Assembly: GCA_902775485.1 (NCBI GenBank)
Contig: CACYMJ010000001.1
Coordinates: forward strand, 1-64,000
Length of the DNA: 64,000 nt
Reading direction: 5' to 3'
Source of the DNA: an uncultured Lachnospiraceae bacterium
GTDB taxonomy: Bacteria; Bacillota; Clostridia; Lachnospirales; Lachnospiraceae
Below are positions 54,524 to 63,488 of this stretch, piece after piece. Within the stretch, counting starts at the first letter, position 1; each line of letters begins with the position of its first letter. A program made the translations under genes and the position numbers. Under the pieces are notes generated by a model that had not been told where the DNA came from, did no database searches, and worked only from the letters and a program-made list of their open reading frames with translations.

Positions 54524-55783
54524 TTATCTGTTGGCAAGTTCTTCCATAACATCATCCCACGTTATGTTCTTTTCTGCCATCAGTACCATCAGATGATAAA
54601 GAAGATCCGCTATCTCGTATTTACTCTCTTCAGGTTCGGGATTCTTGGCTGCTATCACGATCTCAGTAGCTTCTTCCCCTACTTTTTTGAGGATCTTATC
54701 TATACCCTTGTCAAACAGATAATTTGTGTATGATCCTTCCTTGGGATTTTCCCGTCTGTCAAGTATAACGGCCATAACATCCGTAAGTACGGAATACGGG
54801 TCCTGTCTGTCATAATCCTTTTTGACCACTTCGTTAAAGAAGCATGAATACTCGCCCGTATGACATGCCGCCCCTATCTGTACTACCTTTGCAAGCAGCG
54901 TATCATTATCGCAGTCGGCATAAAGCGATTTAAGATACTGATAATGACCGCTCGTTTCACCTTTTTTCCACAGACACTCTCTTGAACGCGAATAATAAGT
55001 CATTATACCTGTCCGGACAGTTGCCTCAAAAGCTTCCCTGTTCATATATGCGACCATTAGAACGGCTGATGTGGCTGCATCCTGGCAGACGACCGGTATC
55101 AGATCCTTATCGTTTTTTACAAGTTCATCCCATGAGATCTTTGCATCCGGGATATTCACTTCAAAACCGAGTTCTTTAAGATCATCTTTTAGAGCAAGCA
55201 GATCGGATTTCCCATTTACGATATCACCGGACAGTCCATAAACGTTTTTCTTCGAGAAAACGCTTTCTATGTCGCAATCGTCATTGATAACACATATAAC
55301 GGGAATATCTTCAAACATTTCATCGCTCATATGACCCAGCAGTAAGGCGCCGCCGGTATTTTCCCTGACAGCTTTGAGATTATCAAGGATCTGTTCACAG
55401 CTGTCAGCACATACAAATGTTTTATCCTTAGAAAAGCGCTTACCTGCTTCCTCCATAAGATCGATGTTGGATTGCTTGGCCATATTGAGCGCGACTTTAC
55501 GGCAACCTGCATACAACAGTTTTTTAACATCTTCCAGTCTGTTGACATTTCCGGCGGCATATATGTCTGTATCAACGGCTTTTGTGATCGCTCTTACAGT
55601 CAAAAGCGCATCTTCATGTTCGGTATCTCCGTCCGAAAGATCAAAAAGCAATATGGCATCGGCACCGTTTACCGAAAGCGAAACACAGTATGACACCGGA
55701 TCGCTGCTTATGACAGTATCGTCTTTAAATCCCTTTATAAGCTTTCCGCATTTAAGATATACGCATGGTATTATCAGTTTCAT
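54524..55783 (-). CDS. hisI: HisF-like domain fused to HisI-HisE
   Basis: Three-part protein of 419 residues. About 1-190 resembles the HisF/HisA barrel ([38 protein letters not shown]), but the first catalytic aspartate is Tyr9 and the GGGI phosphate loop reads AAGNVN, so it looks inactive and shortened. About 215-315 is phosphoribosyl-AMP cyclohydrolase ([41 protein letters not shown]). The rest is phosphoribosyl-ATP pyrophosphatase ([28 protein letters not shown]). Steps two and three of histidine synthesis are thus covered. It is the last his gene here, with a start overlapping the hisB stop. Confidence 0.9.
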   Translation of the reverse strand: MKLIIPCVYLKCGKLIKGFKDDTVISSDPVSYCVSLSVNGADAILLFDLSDGDTEHEDALLTVRAITKAVDTDIYAAGNVNRLEDVKKLLYAGCRKVALNMAKQSNIDLMEEAGKRFSKDKTFVCADSCEQILDNLKAVRENTGGALLLGHMSDEMFEDIPVICVINDDCDIESVFSKKNVYGLSGDIVNGKSDLLALKDDLKELGFEVNIPDAKISWDELVKNDKDLIPVVCQDAATSAVLMVAYMNREAFEATVRTGIMTYYSRSRECLWKKGETSGHYQYLKSLYADCDNDTLLAKVVQIGAACHTGEYSCFFNEVVKKDYDRQDPYSVLTDVMAVILDRRENPKEGSYTNYLFDKGIDKILKKVGEEATEIVIAAKNPEPEESKYEIADLLYHLMVLMAEKNITWDDVMEELANR

Positions 55784-56388
55784 CAAAGAGCCCCTTTCGT
55801 AGATAAAACACCGGCGATCCTTTCGTCAGGCGTGCAGGCTTCATCCAGTGCCTTGGCAAAGCTCTTGAACATAGCTTCGCATATATGATGTGAATTGTTT
55901 CCTGATATAACCTTTATATGAATGTTCATAAGAGCACTGTAACTTACGGCATAGAAAAACTCGCGAACAAGTTCGGTATCAAGATATCCGATCCTCTCAG
56001 TCGGAAAATCGGCCTCATAAGAAAGATAAGGTCTGCCGCATAGATCAACAGCACACAAAACAAGAGCATCATCCATCGGAAGGATAAAAGATCCGTACCG
56101 TTTTATCCCTTGCTTGTCTCCAAGCGCCTCTTTTATCGCCTCACCCAGAACTATTCCGCAATCTTCCACGCTGTGATGTCCGTCAACAAGAAGATCACCT
56201 TCACATGTAAGTTCAAGATCGAAAAAGCCGTGCCTTGCAAAGCCTTCAAGCATATGATCAAAGAAACCTATGCCGGTATCTGTCTTAGCCTGACCTTCCC
56301 CGTCGATGTTTATGCTCACCGATATGTTGGTCTCTTTTGTTTTACGTTCTTTCTGCGCTTTTCTTGAAACAGTTTTTTTTACAGCCAT
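55783..56388 (-). CDS. hisB: imidazoleglycerol-phosphate dehydratase
   Basis: Sixth-step enzyme of histidine synthesis, 201 residues from the ATG at 56388 (GGAG site). The manganese-binding histidine motifs are [24 protein letters not shown] and [14 protein letters not shown]. It is the single-function form without a phosphatase domain. It overlaps hisIE and follows hisD immediately. Confidence 0.96.
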   Translation of the reverse strand: MAVKKTVSRKAQKERKTKETNISVSINIDGEGQAKTDTGIGFFDHMLEGFARHGFFDLELTCEGDLLVDGHHSVEDCGIVLGEAIKEALGDKQGIKRYGSFILPMDDALVLCAVDLCGRPYLSYEADFPTERIGYLDTELVREFFYAVSYSALMNIHIKVISGNNSHHICEAMFKSFAKALDEACTPDERIAGVLSTKGAL

Positions 56389-56389
56389 A

Positions 56390-57691
56390 TCATAATACTC
56401 CTTTATCAAACCTTACTCCTATGGAATTGGCATGTGCGGTAAGACCTTCGGAACGTGCAAATTTCATGATATCATCGCAGTCTCTTTCAAGTGCATTTCT
56501 CGAATATGCGATTATGCTTGTCCGTTTTATGAATGCATCCACTCCGAGAGGTGAGAAAAACTTTGCCGTACCGTTTGTAGGAAGCACGTGATCCGGACCC
56601 GCAAAATAATCTCCCAAAGGTTCGGAAGAATATGCTCCAAGGAAGATCGCGCCTGCATTTTTTATCTTTGTCATCGTCTCATAAGGATCTTTTGTCAATA
56701 TCTCAAGATGCTCTGATGCGATCGCGTTTGCAGCGTCAACGGCTTCATCAATATCTTTGGCAATAAGGATATATCCGTAGTTATCAAGTGATTTGCGGAT
56801 TATATCCCTCCTTTCAAGAAGCGGTACAAACTCATCGATATATCGGCTTACGGACTGTGCAAGTTCATTACTGTCGGTTATCAGTATCGCACTTGCAAGT
56901 TCATCATGTTCCGCCTGGGAAAGCAGATCGGCGGCGACATACTTGGGATCTGCAGAATCGTCGGCTATAACAAGTATCTCACTTGGTCCTGCAATAGAAT
57001 CAATGCTGACAAATCCGAAAACAGCTCTTTTGGCCAGCGCTACAAATATATTACCTGGTCCGACTATCTTGTCAACTTTTGGTATTGAAGCGGTACCGTA
57101 AGCCATTGCGGCTATAGCCTGGGCTCCTCCGACCTTATATATCTCCGTTACACCGGTTATCTTTGCGGCCACCAAAGTAGCCGGATATACCTTGCCGTTA
57201 CTATCAGCCGGTGTTGTCATTATTATGCGTTTTACTCCGGCAACAACTGCTGGTATTATGCACATAAGCGTAGAAGAAGGATATGCCGCCTTACCGCCGG
57301 GCACATAAACTCCGACACGCTCTATTGGAGTGATCTTCTGTCCAAGTATCGATCCGTCTTCTTTTGTTTCTATCCAACTGTTTGCAAGCTGTTTTTCATG
57401 ATATGATCTGATGTTTTCGGCAGAGCGCCGCATCACTTCGATAAGATCCGGATCAAAGCAGTTGTATGCCTCTTCGATCTCCTGTTCGGTCACCTTTACA
57501 TTCGACTGATCAACCTGCCATTTATCGAACTTTGCAGTATATTCAAAAACAGCCTTGTCACCGTTTTGACGTACATCAGATATTATATCGTTAACGGTCT
57601 GTTCATACTGTGTATACTGACCGGGATTACGTTTTAAAAGATCTGACAGGATATTGTCTACGGATTCTTTTGTAAGTACTATCTTATTCAT
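56390..57691 (-). CDS. hisD: histidinol dehydrogenase
   Basis: Oxidises histidinol to histidine in two NAD-linked steps. From the ATG at 57691 (AAGGAGG site) it has 433 residues, the normal length. Landmarks are VPGGKAAYPSSTLMCIIPA, AQAIAAMAYGTASIP, GPGNIFVALAKR, LLSQAEHDELASAIL with zinc ligands, and GPDHVLPTNGTAKF. The start overlaps the hisZG stop by 4 bp. Confidence 0.96.
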   Translation of the reverse strand: MNKIVLTKESVDNILSDLLKRNPGQYTQYEQTVNDIISDVRQNGDKAVFEYTAKFDKWQVDQSNVKVTEQEIEEAYNCFDPDLIEVMRRSAENIRSYHEKQLANSWIETKEDGSILGQKITPIERVGVYVPGGKAAYPSSTLMCIIPAVVAGVKRIIMTTPADSNGKVYPATLVAAKITGVTEIYKVGGAQAIAAMAYGTASIPKVDKIVGPGNIFVALAKRAVFGFVSIDSIAGPSEILVIADDSADPKYVAADLLSQAEHDELASAILITDSNELAQSVSRYIDEFVPLLERRDIIRKSLDNYGYILIAKDIDEAVDAANAIASEHLEILTKDPYETMTKIKNAGAIFLGAYSSEPLGDYFAGPDHVLPTNGTAKFFSPLGVDAFIKRTSIIAYSRNALERDCDDIMKFARSEGLTAHANSIGVRFDKGVL

Positions 57692-59325
57692 AAAACCTCC
57701 TTGATCCTGTCTACCAGAAGCTTTATGCGTTTCGAATGAAGCCTCATGGACACAGGGTTTACGACCATTCTTGCAGACAGATCGCATATTTCCTCAAGAA
57801 CATCCAGACCGTTCTCACGAAGAGTCGAACCTGTTTCGACTATATCCACGATAACGTCGGATAATCCCACTATAGGAGCAAGTTCAATACTTCCGTTCAG
57901 TTTTATGAGATCCACGCTCTGATGTTTGATATTGTTAAAATATGCTCTGGCAATATGCGGGTATTTTGTCGCCACTTTTATGATATCTCTTTTTTCAAGT
58001 AACTGCGAATCACTTTTATGACCGCATACGCACATACGGCATTTACCGAAACCCAGATCAAGAACCTCAAGTATCTTACGGTCTTCCTCATCAATGGTAT
58101 CCTTGCCTGTCACACCGATATCGGCAACGCCGTGTTCCACATATGTCGGAACATCAGGGCCTTTGGCAAGGAAGAACTTTACCTTGAGTTCTTCATTGAC
58201 AAATATCAGTTTGCGCGAGCCGCCATCCTTCATCTCATCACAATAAATACCGGTCTTTTCGAGTAATGCCAGAGTCTTTTCGGCAAGTCTTCCTTTTGTT
58301 AGTGCAAAAGTAAGATATTCGTTATTTGCCGACCTGCCATCGTCCTTTGCATCGCGAAGTGCTATCATAAGTTCATCGAGAGATACACCGAATCCGATAG
58401 CCGGAGTATCCTTTCCGAATTCCTTCACAAGATTATCATATCTGCCGCCCTTCATTATCGCATCGCCGAATCCGAACGTATATGCCCTGAAAAGAACACC
58501 CGTGTAGTAGTTGTACTTGTTCAGAAGGCCGAGATCCACCGAAATATACTTATCGGCCCCTTCACGGCTGAGTATATCGATGACATTTATCAGCCGGTCA
58601 ATTGCTTCAAGGCTTTTAGGGTTGGAAATTTTGCTCTTTAATCCGGCCAGTGACTGTCCGGTCGTATAATCATTGGGAACGGCAAGTATCAGTTCGATCA
58701 TTTCCCGATCTATACCGATACGGTTTAACAGATCTTCAACCTTATAAAAGTTACCCGACGCGATAAGTGCCCTCAGTTTTTCCTCGTCAGGCCCTGTAAT
58801 GCCCATCTGTTCAAACAGGCCTTTAAAGAAATTACCGTTCCCGACGGAAACGACAAAGTTTTTAAAGCCGGCTGCTATCATACAGTTTATGACAAGACTT
58901 ATCATACCGGCATCAGCTTCGCATGAATCATCATTGTACAGTTCGGCTCCTATCTGGGTCAGTTCCTTCAGTCTGCCGTTAAGATCGCTTCCGTTAACAA
59001 ACGTATTTCCGCTGTAACAAAGCTTGACCGGATCCGTTACATCATAATAGAGCTTTGAATAAGCTCTCGCCATGGACGGGGTAAAATCGGGACGAAGGAC
59101 AAGCGTATTGCCTTCCTTATCATAGAACTTATACAGTTCACGGGATGGGGTCATTCCCATATTATTGGCAAACACGTCAAAATACTCAAAAGAAGGGGTC
59201 TGCATAAGCATATACCCTTTCTCTTTTATTACATCCAGAAGCCTGTTGCCGATCTCGAGCTGTTTTTTTAATTCGTCAGGTGTTATATCTCTTACACCTT
59301 CAGGGGTGTGGATAAGATCCGCCAT
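57688..59325 (-). CDS. hisG: HisZ-HisG fusion, ATP phosphoribosyltransferase
   Basis: One uninterrupted frame of 545 residues joins the regulatory and catalytic subunits of the first histidine enzyme. Residues 1-325 are HisZ, a histidyl-tRNA-synthetase paralogue (HTPEGVRDITPDE, LRPDFTPSMARAYS, YYTGVLFRAYTFGFGDAIMK, GGRYDNLV). A ten-residue polar linker follows, then HisG of the short type at about 337-545 (FALTKGRLAEKT, GVADIGVTGKDT, and PRPP loop DIVETGSTLREN). Short HisG needs HisZ, so the fusion enforces a 1:1 ratio. It is the first gene of the operon and has a GGAGG site before the ATG. Confidence 0.93.
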   Translation of the reverse strand: MADLIHTPEGVRDITPDELKKQLEIGNRLLDVIKEKGYMLMQTPSFEYFDVFANNMGMTPSRELYKFYDKEGNTLVLRPDFTPSMARAYSKLYYDVTDPVKLCYSGNTFVNGSDLNGRLKELTQIGAELYNDDSCEADAGMISLVINCMIAAGFKNFVVSVGNGNFFKGLFEQMGITGPDEEKLRALIASGNFYKVEDLLNRIGIDREMIELILAVPNDYTTGQSLAGLKSKISNPKSLEAIDRLINVIDILSREGADKYISVDLGLLNKYNYYTGVLFRAYTFGFGDAIMKGGRYDNLVKEFGKDTPAIGFGVSLDELMIALRDAKDDGRSANNEYLTFALTKGRLAEKTLALLEKTGIYCDEMKDGGSRKLIFVNEELKVKFFLAKGPDVPTYVEHGVADIGVTGKDTIDEEDRKILEVLDLGFGKCRMCVCGHKSDSQLLEKRDIIKVATKYPHIARAYFNNIKHQSVDLIKLNGSIELAPIVGLSDVIVDIVETGSTLRENGLDVLEEICDLSARMVVNPVSMRLHSKRIKLLVDRIKEVL

Positions 59326-59381
59326 ATTTCCTCCACTTTAATGCGTTAAATTGCTAATTCGCTACCATGCTACCACGTGAA

Positions 59382-59411
59382 ATTATAATCCGTTCATCCT
59401 CTTAATGTCAA
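59382..59411 (-). promoter_or_regulatory. consensus promoter of the his operon
   Basis: On the minus strand TTGACA (59406-59411) and TATAAT (59382-59387), both perfect, are separated by 18 bp. The -35 lies within the last codons of recU. The short leader (about 50 bases) contains a repeated GGTAGC (GGTAGCATGGTAGC) but no attenuator hairpin or T-box that I can see. Confidence 0.82.
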
Positions 59412-59924
59412 ATCCTTTTTGATACCGTCAAGATAAGGCACAAACAATCCGTCATGCGGCAACAGATCGAACCCGTCTTCTATCTCGTCAAGGCGGAAAC
59501 TTTTTCGGCCTCCTTCGATCATCCGGTTCCAGAAATTGTGCAGTATCTCATATCTCATATAATGAAACCTGTTAAGGTGTGAATAGTAAATGACTATAAA
59601 GCTGATACCGCCCTGCTTTTCATATTCTTCCATAAAAGCGATCTGATGTTCGTGGATGTTAGCAAGAGTAAAGGTGTTAACCGAACACTCTTTTGCATCA
59701 AAGCATATCGGGATCCCCTGAACGGAACCGATATAATCCACTGTACTTTTCTGGTCAAAATATGCCAGTGTTATCTGGGAATGATCCTCGTTCATTTTAA
59801 CCGGCGTTATGGGAGTCGGGATCTTTTGCACTATACACAGTCCATGCTCCCTGTACAGTTCGTTTGTTCTGTTTATAAGATCTTCAAGAGTCGACCCGCG
59901 AAGTCCCCTTGATGTCCATGTCAT
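59394..59924 (-). CDS. recU: Holliday junction resolvase RecU
   Basis: Resolves recombination intermediates in Gram-positive bacteria; 176 residues. The N-terminus has the RGLRGSTLEDLINRTNELY segment. The nuclease core of the PD-(D/E)xK type is seen in STVDYIGSVQGIPICFDAKE (Asp, then Asp-Ala-Lys-Glu). The C-terminus has the usual PHDGLFVPYLDGI. It is the last gene of the pepD-recU run. Confidence 0.94.
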   Translation of the reverse strand: MTWTSRGLRGSTLEDLINRTNELYREHGLCIVQKIPTPITPVKMNEDHSQITLAYFDQKSTVDYIGSVQGIPICFDAKECSVNTFTLANIHEHQIAFMEEYEKQGGISFIVIYYSHLNRFHYMRYEILHNFWNRMIEGGRKSFRLDEIEDGFDLLPHDGLFVPYLDGIKKDLTLRG

Positions 59925-59925
59925 C

Positions 59926-60873
59926 TCACATCACCTTTTTAAAATCTTCCGGGATATCTATTTCCACAGTCTTACCTGCCAGATCATTTAATTGAGGATC
60001 ATCGGGAAATACAAGTCTGTAACAGACAAGCATCTGGGATCTGATCCCGAATTTTTTCTCATATTCCCTGTTAACATCAGCATATCCGTATTTTCCGTCT
60101 CCGATCAGAGGATGTCCTATAGAAGCCATGTGAGCTCTGATCTGATGGGTTTTCCCGGTTACAAGTTCTATCTCAACAAGACTTCTGTTGTTTTTTGTGC
60201 AAAGCGGATGAACCAAAGTAATTATATCCGCACCTTCTTGGCCGGTACTGATACTGACGGTATTGGTAGCGTTATCTTTTATGAGCTTTCCCGATAATTC
60301 CATATCGGAACTGATGCTACCGTATATTATGCATTTATAGTATTTTCTGATCGTGTGTTCTTTTATCGCCAGGGTTACACTTCTTGCCGCACGGTATGTC
60401 TTGGCAAAGATAACAAGCCCGGATGTGTTCCTGTCCAGCCTGTTACAAACCGACGGGGTAAAATTGCCGGATGTTTCGCCGGATCCGGCAGGATCATGTG
60501 TAACATATGCAAGACAGATCTCGTTAAGAGAAACATCATTTTTTGCGGATCTTTGTGACAGCATACCTGACGGTTTGTTTACTATCAGGATATCCTCGTC
60601 TTCATAAACGATTTTGGGCATCATACCGGACAGCGAAGGATCGGGCGTGCTCTTTTCGGAAAAAGAAGCAAATGTTTCATCCGAAAGATAAAACTTTACA
60701 ACATCGCCTTCGCTAAGAAGTTCACTGCCGGAAGCTTTTGCATCATTTAATACTATGTTTTTTTTGCGCAGCATCTTGTATGTAAATGACCTGGGTGCAT
60801 TACAAAGTATATGTGATGCAAATTTATCAAGACGCCTTCCTTCGTCGTTTTTTGAAATGACGTATTGCTTCAT
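59926..60873 (-). CDS. RluA family pseudouridine synthase
   Basis: A 315-residue rRNA or tRNA pseudouridine synthase. An N-terminal S4-like domain (EGRRLDKFASHIL, YKMLRKKNIVLND) is followed by the catalytic motif RLDRNTSGLVIFAK with its aspartate, and KTHQIRAHMASIGHPL. It is a second RluA-type enzyme, distinct from that at 28870, with closer resemblance to RluC. It overlaps the upstream membrane protein gene by 4 bp. Confidence 0.92.
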   Translation of the reverse strand: MKQYVISKNDEGRRLDKFASHILCNAPRSFTYKMLRKKNIVLNDAKASGSELLSEGDVVKFYLSDETFASFSEKSTPDPSLSGMMPKIVYEDEDILIVNKPSGMLSQRSAKNDVSLNEICLAYVTHDPAGSGETSGNFTPSVCNRLDRNTSGLVIFAKTYRAARSVTLAIKEHTIRKYYKCIIYGSISSDMELSGKLIKDNATNTVSISTGQEGADIITLVHPLCTKNNRSLVEIELVTGKTHQIRAHMASIGHPLIGDGKYGYADVNREYEKKFGIRSQMLVCYRLVFPDDPQLNDLAGKTVEIDIPEDFKKVM

Positions 60874-61442
60874 AATGATACCGCTTTTAATGTATTCAGT
60901 ATTGCCGCGTCTGCATTTTGCGATTGAGATGAAAACTTATCGTTAAGCTCGCGGCATCTGTTTGAAAACAGCGTTTCATCGTCAAATATACATACAACGG
61001 CCTTATGTCCGGCGGCTTTTAAAACATCAGACAAATGGTCCTTAAGCGGTTTATGATCTTCCTTTTTGTTTACCAAAGCGATCACATTACCGGCCATGGA
61101 ACATATCACCGGAACAAAATAAGTCTTTTCGGATGTGGTCAGTATATTTTCGAATATAACCGGCAGATCACGTATAAATCCGCAATATCTTTCATGATCT
61201 TTTTTTGTAAGCGATCGAAACCGTGCGAACATGATCACACCAACAAGTGATTTACATGCCGGAAGAAGCACCAGTACCGCGAACACGGACCAAAGGCTTT
61301 TTCGCGTGTGCAGCGTCAAAAGACCTATAAAAAAGATGCCCAGAGCCATTGCATAAAGGATCGCAGTCTTTATGATCTCAAATATCATTTGTTTATGTAT
61401 ATATCCGAATGTCCCTTTAAGATCACGATTCACATATTTCAT
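60870..61442 (-). CDS. two-helix membrane protein of unknown function
   Basis: A 190-residue protein I do not recognise. The N-terminus has two membrane segments (about 24-44 and 49-71) separated by a short basic loop. The C-terminal 115 residues are soluble and contain FVPVICSMAGNVIALVNKK and HKAVVCIFDDETLFSNRCRE. It overlaps the HAD gene upstream and the RluA-type gene downstream, so it is a true member of this operon. Confidence 0.75.
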   Translation of the reverse strand: MKYVNRDLKGTFGYIHKQMIFEIIKTAILYAMALGIFFIGLLTLHTRKSLWSVFAVLVLLPACKSLVGVIMFARFRSLTKKDHERYCGFIRDLPVIFENILTTSEKTYFVPVICSMAGNVIALVNKKEDHKPLKDHLSDVLKAAGHKAVVCIFDDETLFSNRCRELNDKFSSQSQNADAAILNTLKAVSL

Positions 61443-62097
61443 CGGTTATCTCCCTGTAAGACATTATATGATGATCGGCCAGATCACATTTTTCCTGCCA
61501 CTGATATGCCGAATATTCGTCATATACAGCAACAACTGTCATTCCGGCGGCTTTCCCGGCTCTTATGCCGTTGCTCAGATCTTCAAAAACTATACATCTT
61601 TGCGGATCAGCTCCCAGAGCCTTTGCGGAAGCTATGTATATATCAGGTGCGGGTTTTCCTGCAGTTTTTTCCTCACCGGTTATTATCGAATCAAAAAACG
61701 GCAGCAGATCGTTCTTTTTTAATGTTGCCTCACACAGAATACGGGAATTACTCGTGGCAATACCCGCACTGATACCGCGGCCCTTTAAATGTTTCAGGAA
61801 TCTGATGACCTCTTCTTTGGGCCAAACATCGGAAACATAGTGGTCATATGCCATCTCGTTCCAATCGTTCATAAGATCTTCCGTCTGAAGATGAGGTAAA
61901 TATTTGTTCCTCGTATACAATGCAGTCTCATAGAAGCTGAGCCCTTCGATCTCTTTCTGATAGGTTTCGGGCATTTTCAATCCGCATTTGGCAAAATAAT
62001 CTATGTCTATCTGTTTCCATATCCACATGGAATCGACTACTGTACCGTCCAGATCAAAAAGAACCGCATCGGCATTATTAAGTATCTCTTTCCACAT
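61423..62097 (-). CDS. HAD family phosphatase (beta-phosphoglucomutase-like)
   Basis: A 224-residue HAD superfamily IA hydrolase. Motif I is FDLDGTVVDS with the nucleophile aspartate, motif II lies in AGIATSNSR, motif III is the lysine in EEKTAGKPAPDIY and motif IV is FEDLSNGIRAGKAAG. A helical cap lies between motifs I and II. The substrate, a sugar phosphate or phosphoglycolate-like compound, cannot be specified. Confidence 0.9.
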   Translation of the reverse strand: MWKEILNNADAVLFDLDGTVVDSMWIWKQIDIDYFAKCGLKMPETYQKEIEGLSFYETALYTRNKYLPHLQTEDLMNDWNEMAYDHYVSDVWPKEEVIRFLKHLKGRGISAGIATSNSRILCEATLKKNDLLPFFDSIITGEEKTAGKPAPDIYIASAKALGADPQRCIVFEDLSNGIRAGKAAGMTVVAVYDEYSAYQWQEKCDLADHHIMSYREITDEICES

Positions 62098-63488
62098 TAT
62101 CTGATGATCCAGCCTTTTTCATATAGATTTTTCAATTTGGTACCGTCGCAGGAGGCAAATCCGAGCGGATATGAATCAACACATATAAGGACATATCCTT
62201 TTCGTGGTATGCTATCGCGGTTTGCGGGAAGCGTTTCACCTTTTAAATACTTGACAACCATGGGATCATCGGCATTAAAACTGACGGTATTGGAATAATC
62301 CGTACTTTTCATATTCAAGGCAAGTGCAGTATGGGGTGTGAACTTCCCGTGCCTGTTAACGATCCCTATACATGTTCCCGTACGGACATAACGTATGTTT
62401 TTGTTATAAAGTGCGGTCATGGAAGGAGTCATCATGTATATGAACCCGTCGGCCATGACCAGAAAAGCATTCCTTGTAAACTCATCGTAATACGAAGAGG
62501 AAAACTGTTTTGCAAATTGCTTTACCTCATCATTCAACTGTGAAAACGGGCAAAGTTTTTCGGAATAAGCTGTTATTTTGCTGCCGGTGCCCTGCTTTTT
62601 CATAAGAGCAATAAAATGCCCTTCACCTTTGAAGCGGTGCCATAAAGCATGAACACAACCTTGTAGATCCGGACGATCAGAGTATTTCCCATAAGGCCCG
62701 CATAGTCCGTATTTTTTCTCTATTTCGCACACAGACATATCATGGTGATCATCGGTAAACGAAATGATGACCTTCTCATCTTCGATATCGGAGAATGTAC
62801 ATGTGCTGTATAAAATATATCCTCCGCATTTGAGCATTCTGTATGCACATTCAAGTATATTGCGTTGAACGGGAGCATACTTTTCGGGCCCTTCCTTTAA
62901 ATAGGCCGATATCAGGGCATGATCCTTTCGGAACATTCCTTCTCCCGAGCATGGCGCATCTACAACTATACAGTCAAATGTTTCAGGATAAACATCGGCA
63001 AGTTTAGCGGGATCGCAGCATGTGACAAACGTTCCACGGGCGCCTGATATCTCTAGATTTTTAACAAGCGCCATGGTTCTTGAAAAACTTATATCGTTCG
63101 ATACAAGTATTTGAGGATTTTTCAAGCATAAAGCAGTCGATTTCCCACCGGGTGCGGCACACAGATCAAGTACTATGCTGTTCTCATCCACCGGAGCAAT
63201 GATTCCCGGAAGCATTGCCGAAGGTTCCTGAATATAATAAAGGCCCGCATAATAATACGGATGTTTGGACCAAGCATCCGTATCGCTTATATAATATCCG
63301 TTATCTGAAAACGGGATCTTTTCAATATCGTATGGAGCGATCTTTTCAAACTCGGAACCCGTTATCTTCGACGTATTTATCCTGACGGCGCTTTTGGGAC
63401 GATCTTCGCAGGCTTTTATAAAGAGGTCATACTCATCCTCAAGAAGATCTTTCATGGATGATTTAAAACTATCCGGTAACGTCATCAT
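62097..63488 (-). CDS. RsmF/NOL1-NOP2-sun family rRNA cytosine-C5 methyltransferase
   Basis: A 463-residue SAM-dependent RNA m5C methyltransferase. The SAM site is DLCAAPGGKSTAL, and the two motif cysteines are in VVDAPCSGEGMFRKD and LYSTCTFSDIEDE. The C-terminal third has the PUA-like domain found in RsmF-type enzymes of Firmicutes. Its start overlaps the pepD stop and its last base abuts the HAD gene. Confidence 0.92.
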   Translation of the reverse strand: MMTLPDSFKSSMKDLLEDEYDLFIKACEDRPKSAVRINTSKITGSEFEKIAPYDIEKIPFSDNGYYISDTDAWSKHPYYYAGLYYIQEPSAMLPGIIAPVDENSIVLDLCAAPGGKSTALCLKNPQILVSNDISFSRTMALVKNLEISGARGTFVTCCDPAKLADVYPETFDCIVVDAPCSGEGMFRKDHALISAYLKEGPEKYAPVQRNILECAYRMLKCGGYILYSTCTFSDIEDEKVIISFTDDHHDMSVCEIEKKYGLCGPYGKYSDRPDLQGCVHALWHRFKGEGHFIALMKKQGTGSKITAYSEKLCPFSQLNDEVKQFAKQFSSSYYDEFTRNAFLVMADGFIYMMTPSMTALYNKNIRYVRTGTCIGIVNRHGKFTPHTALALNMKSTDYSNTVSFNADDPMVVKYLKGETLPANRDSIPRKGYVLICVDSYPLGFASCDGTKLKNLYEKGWIIR

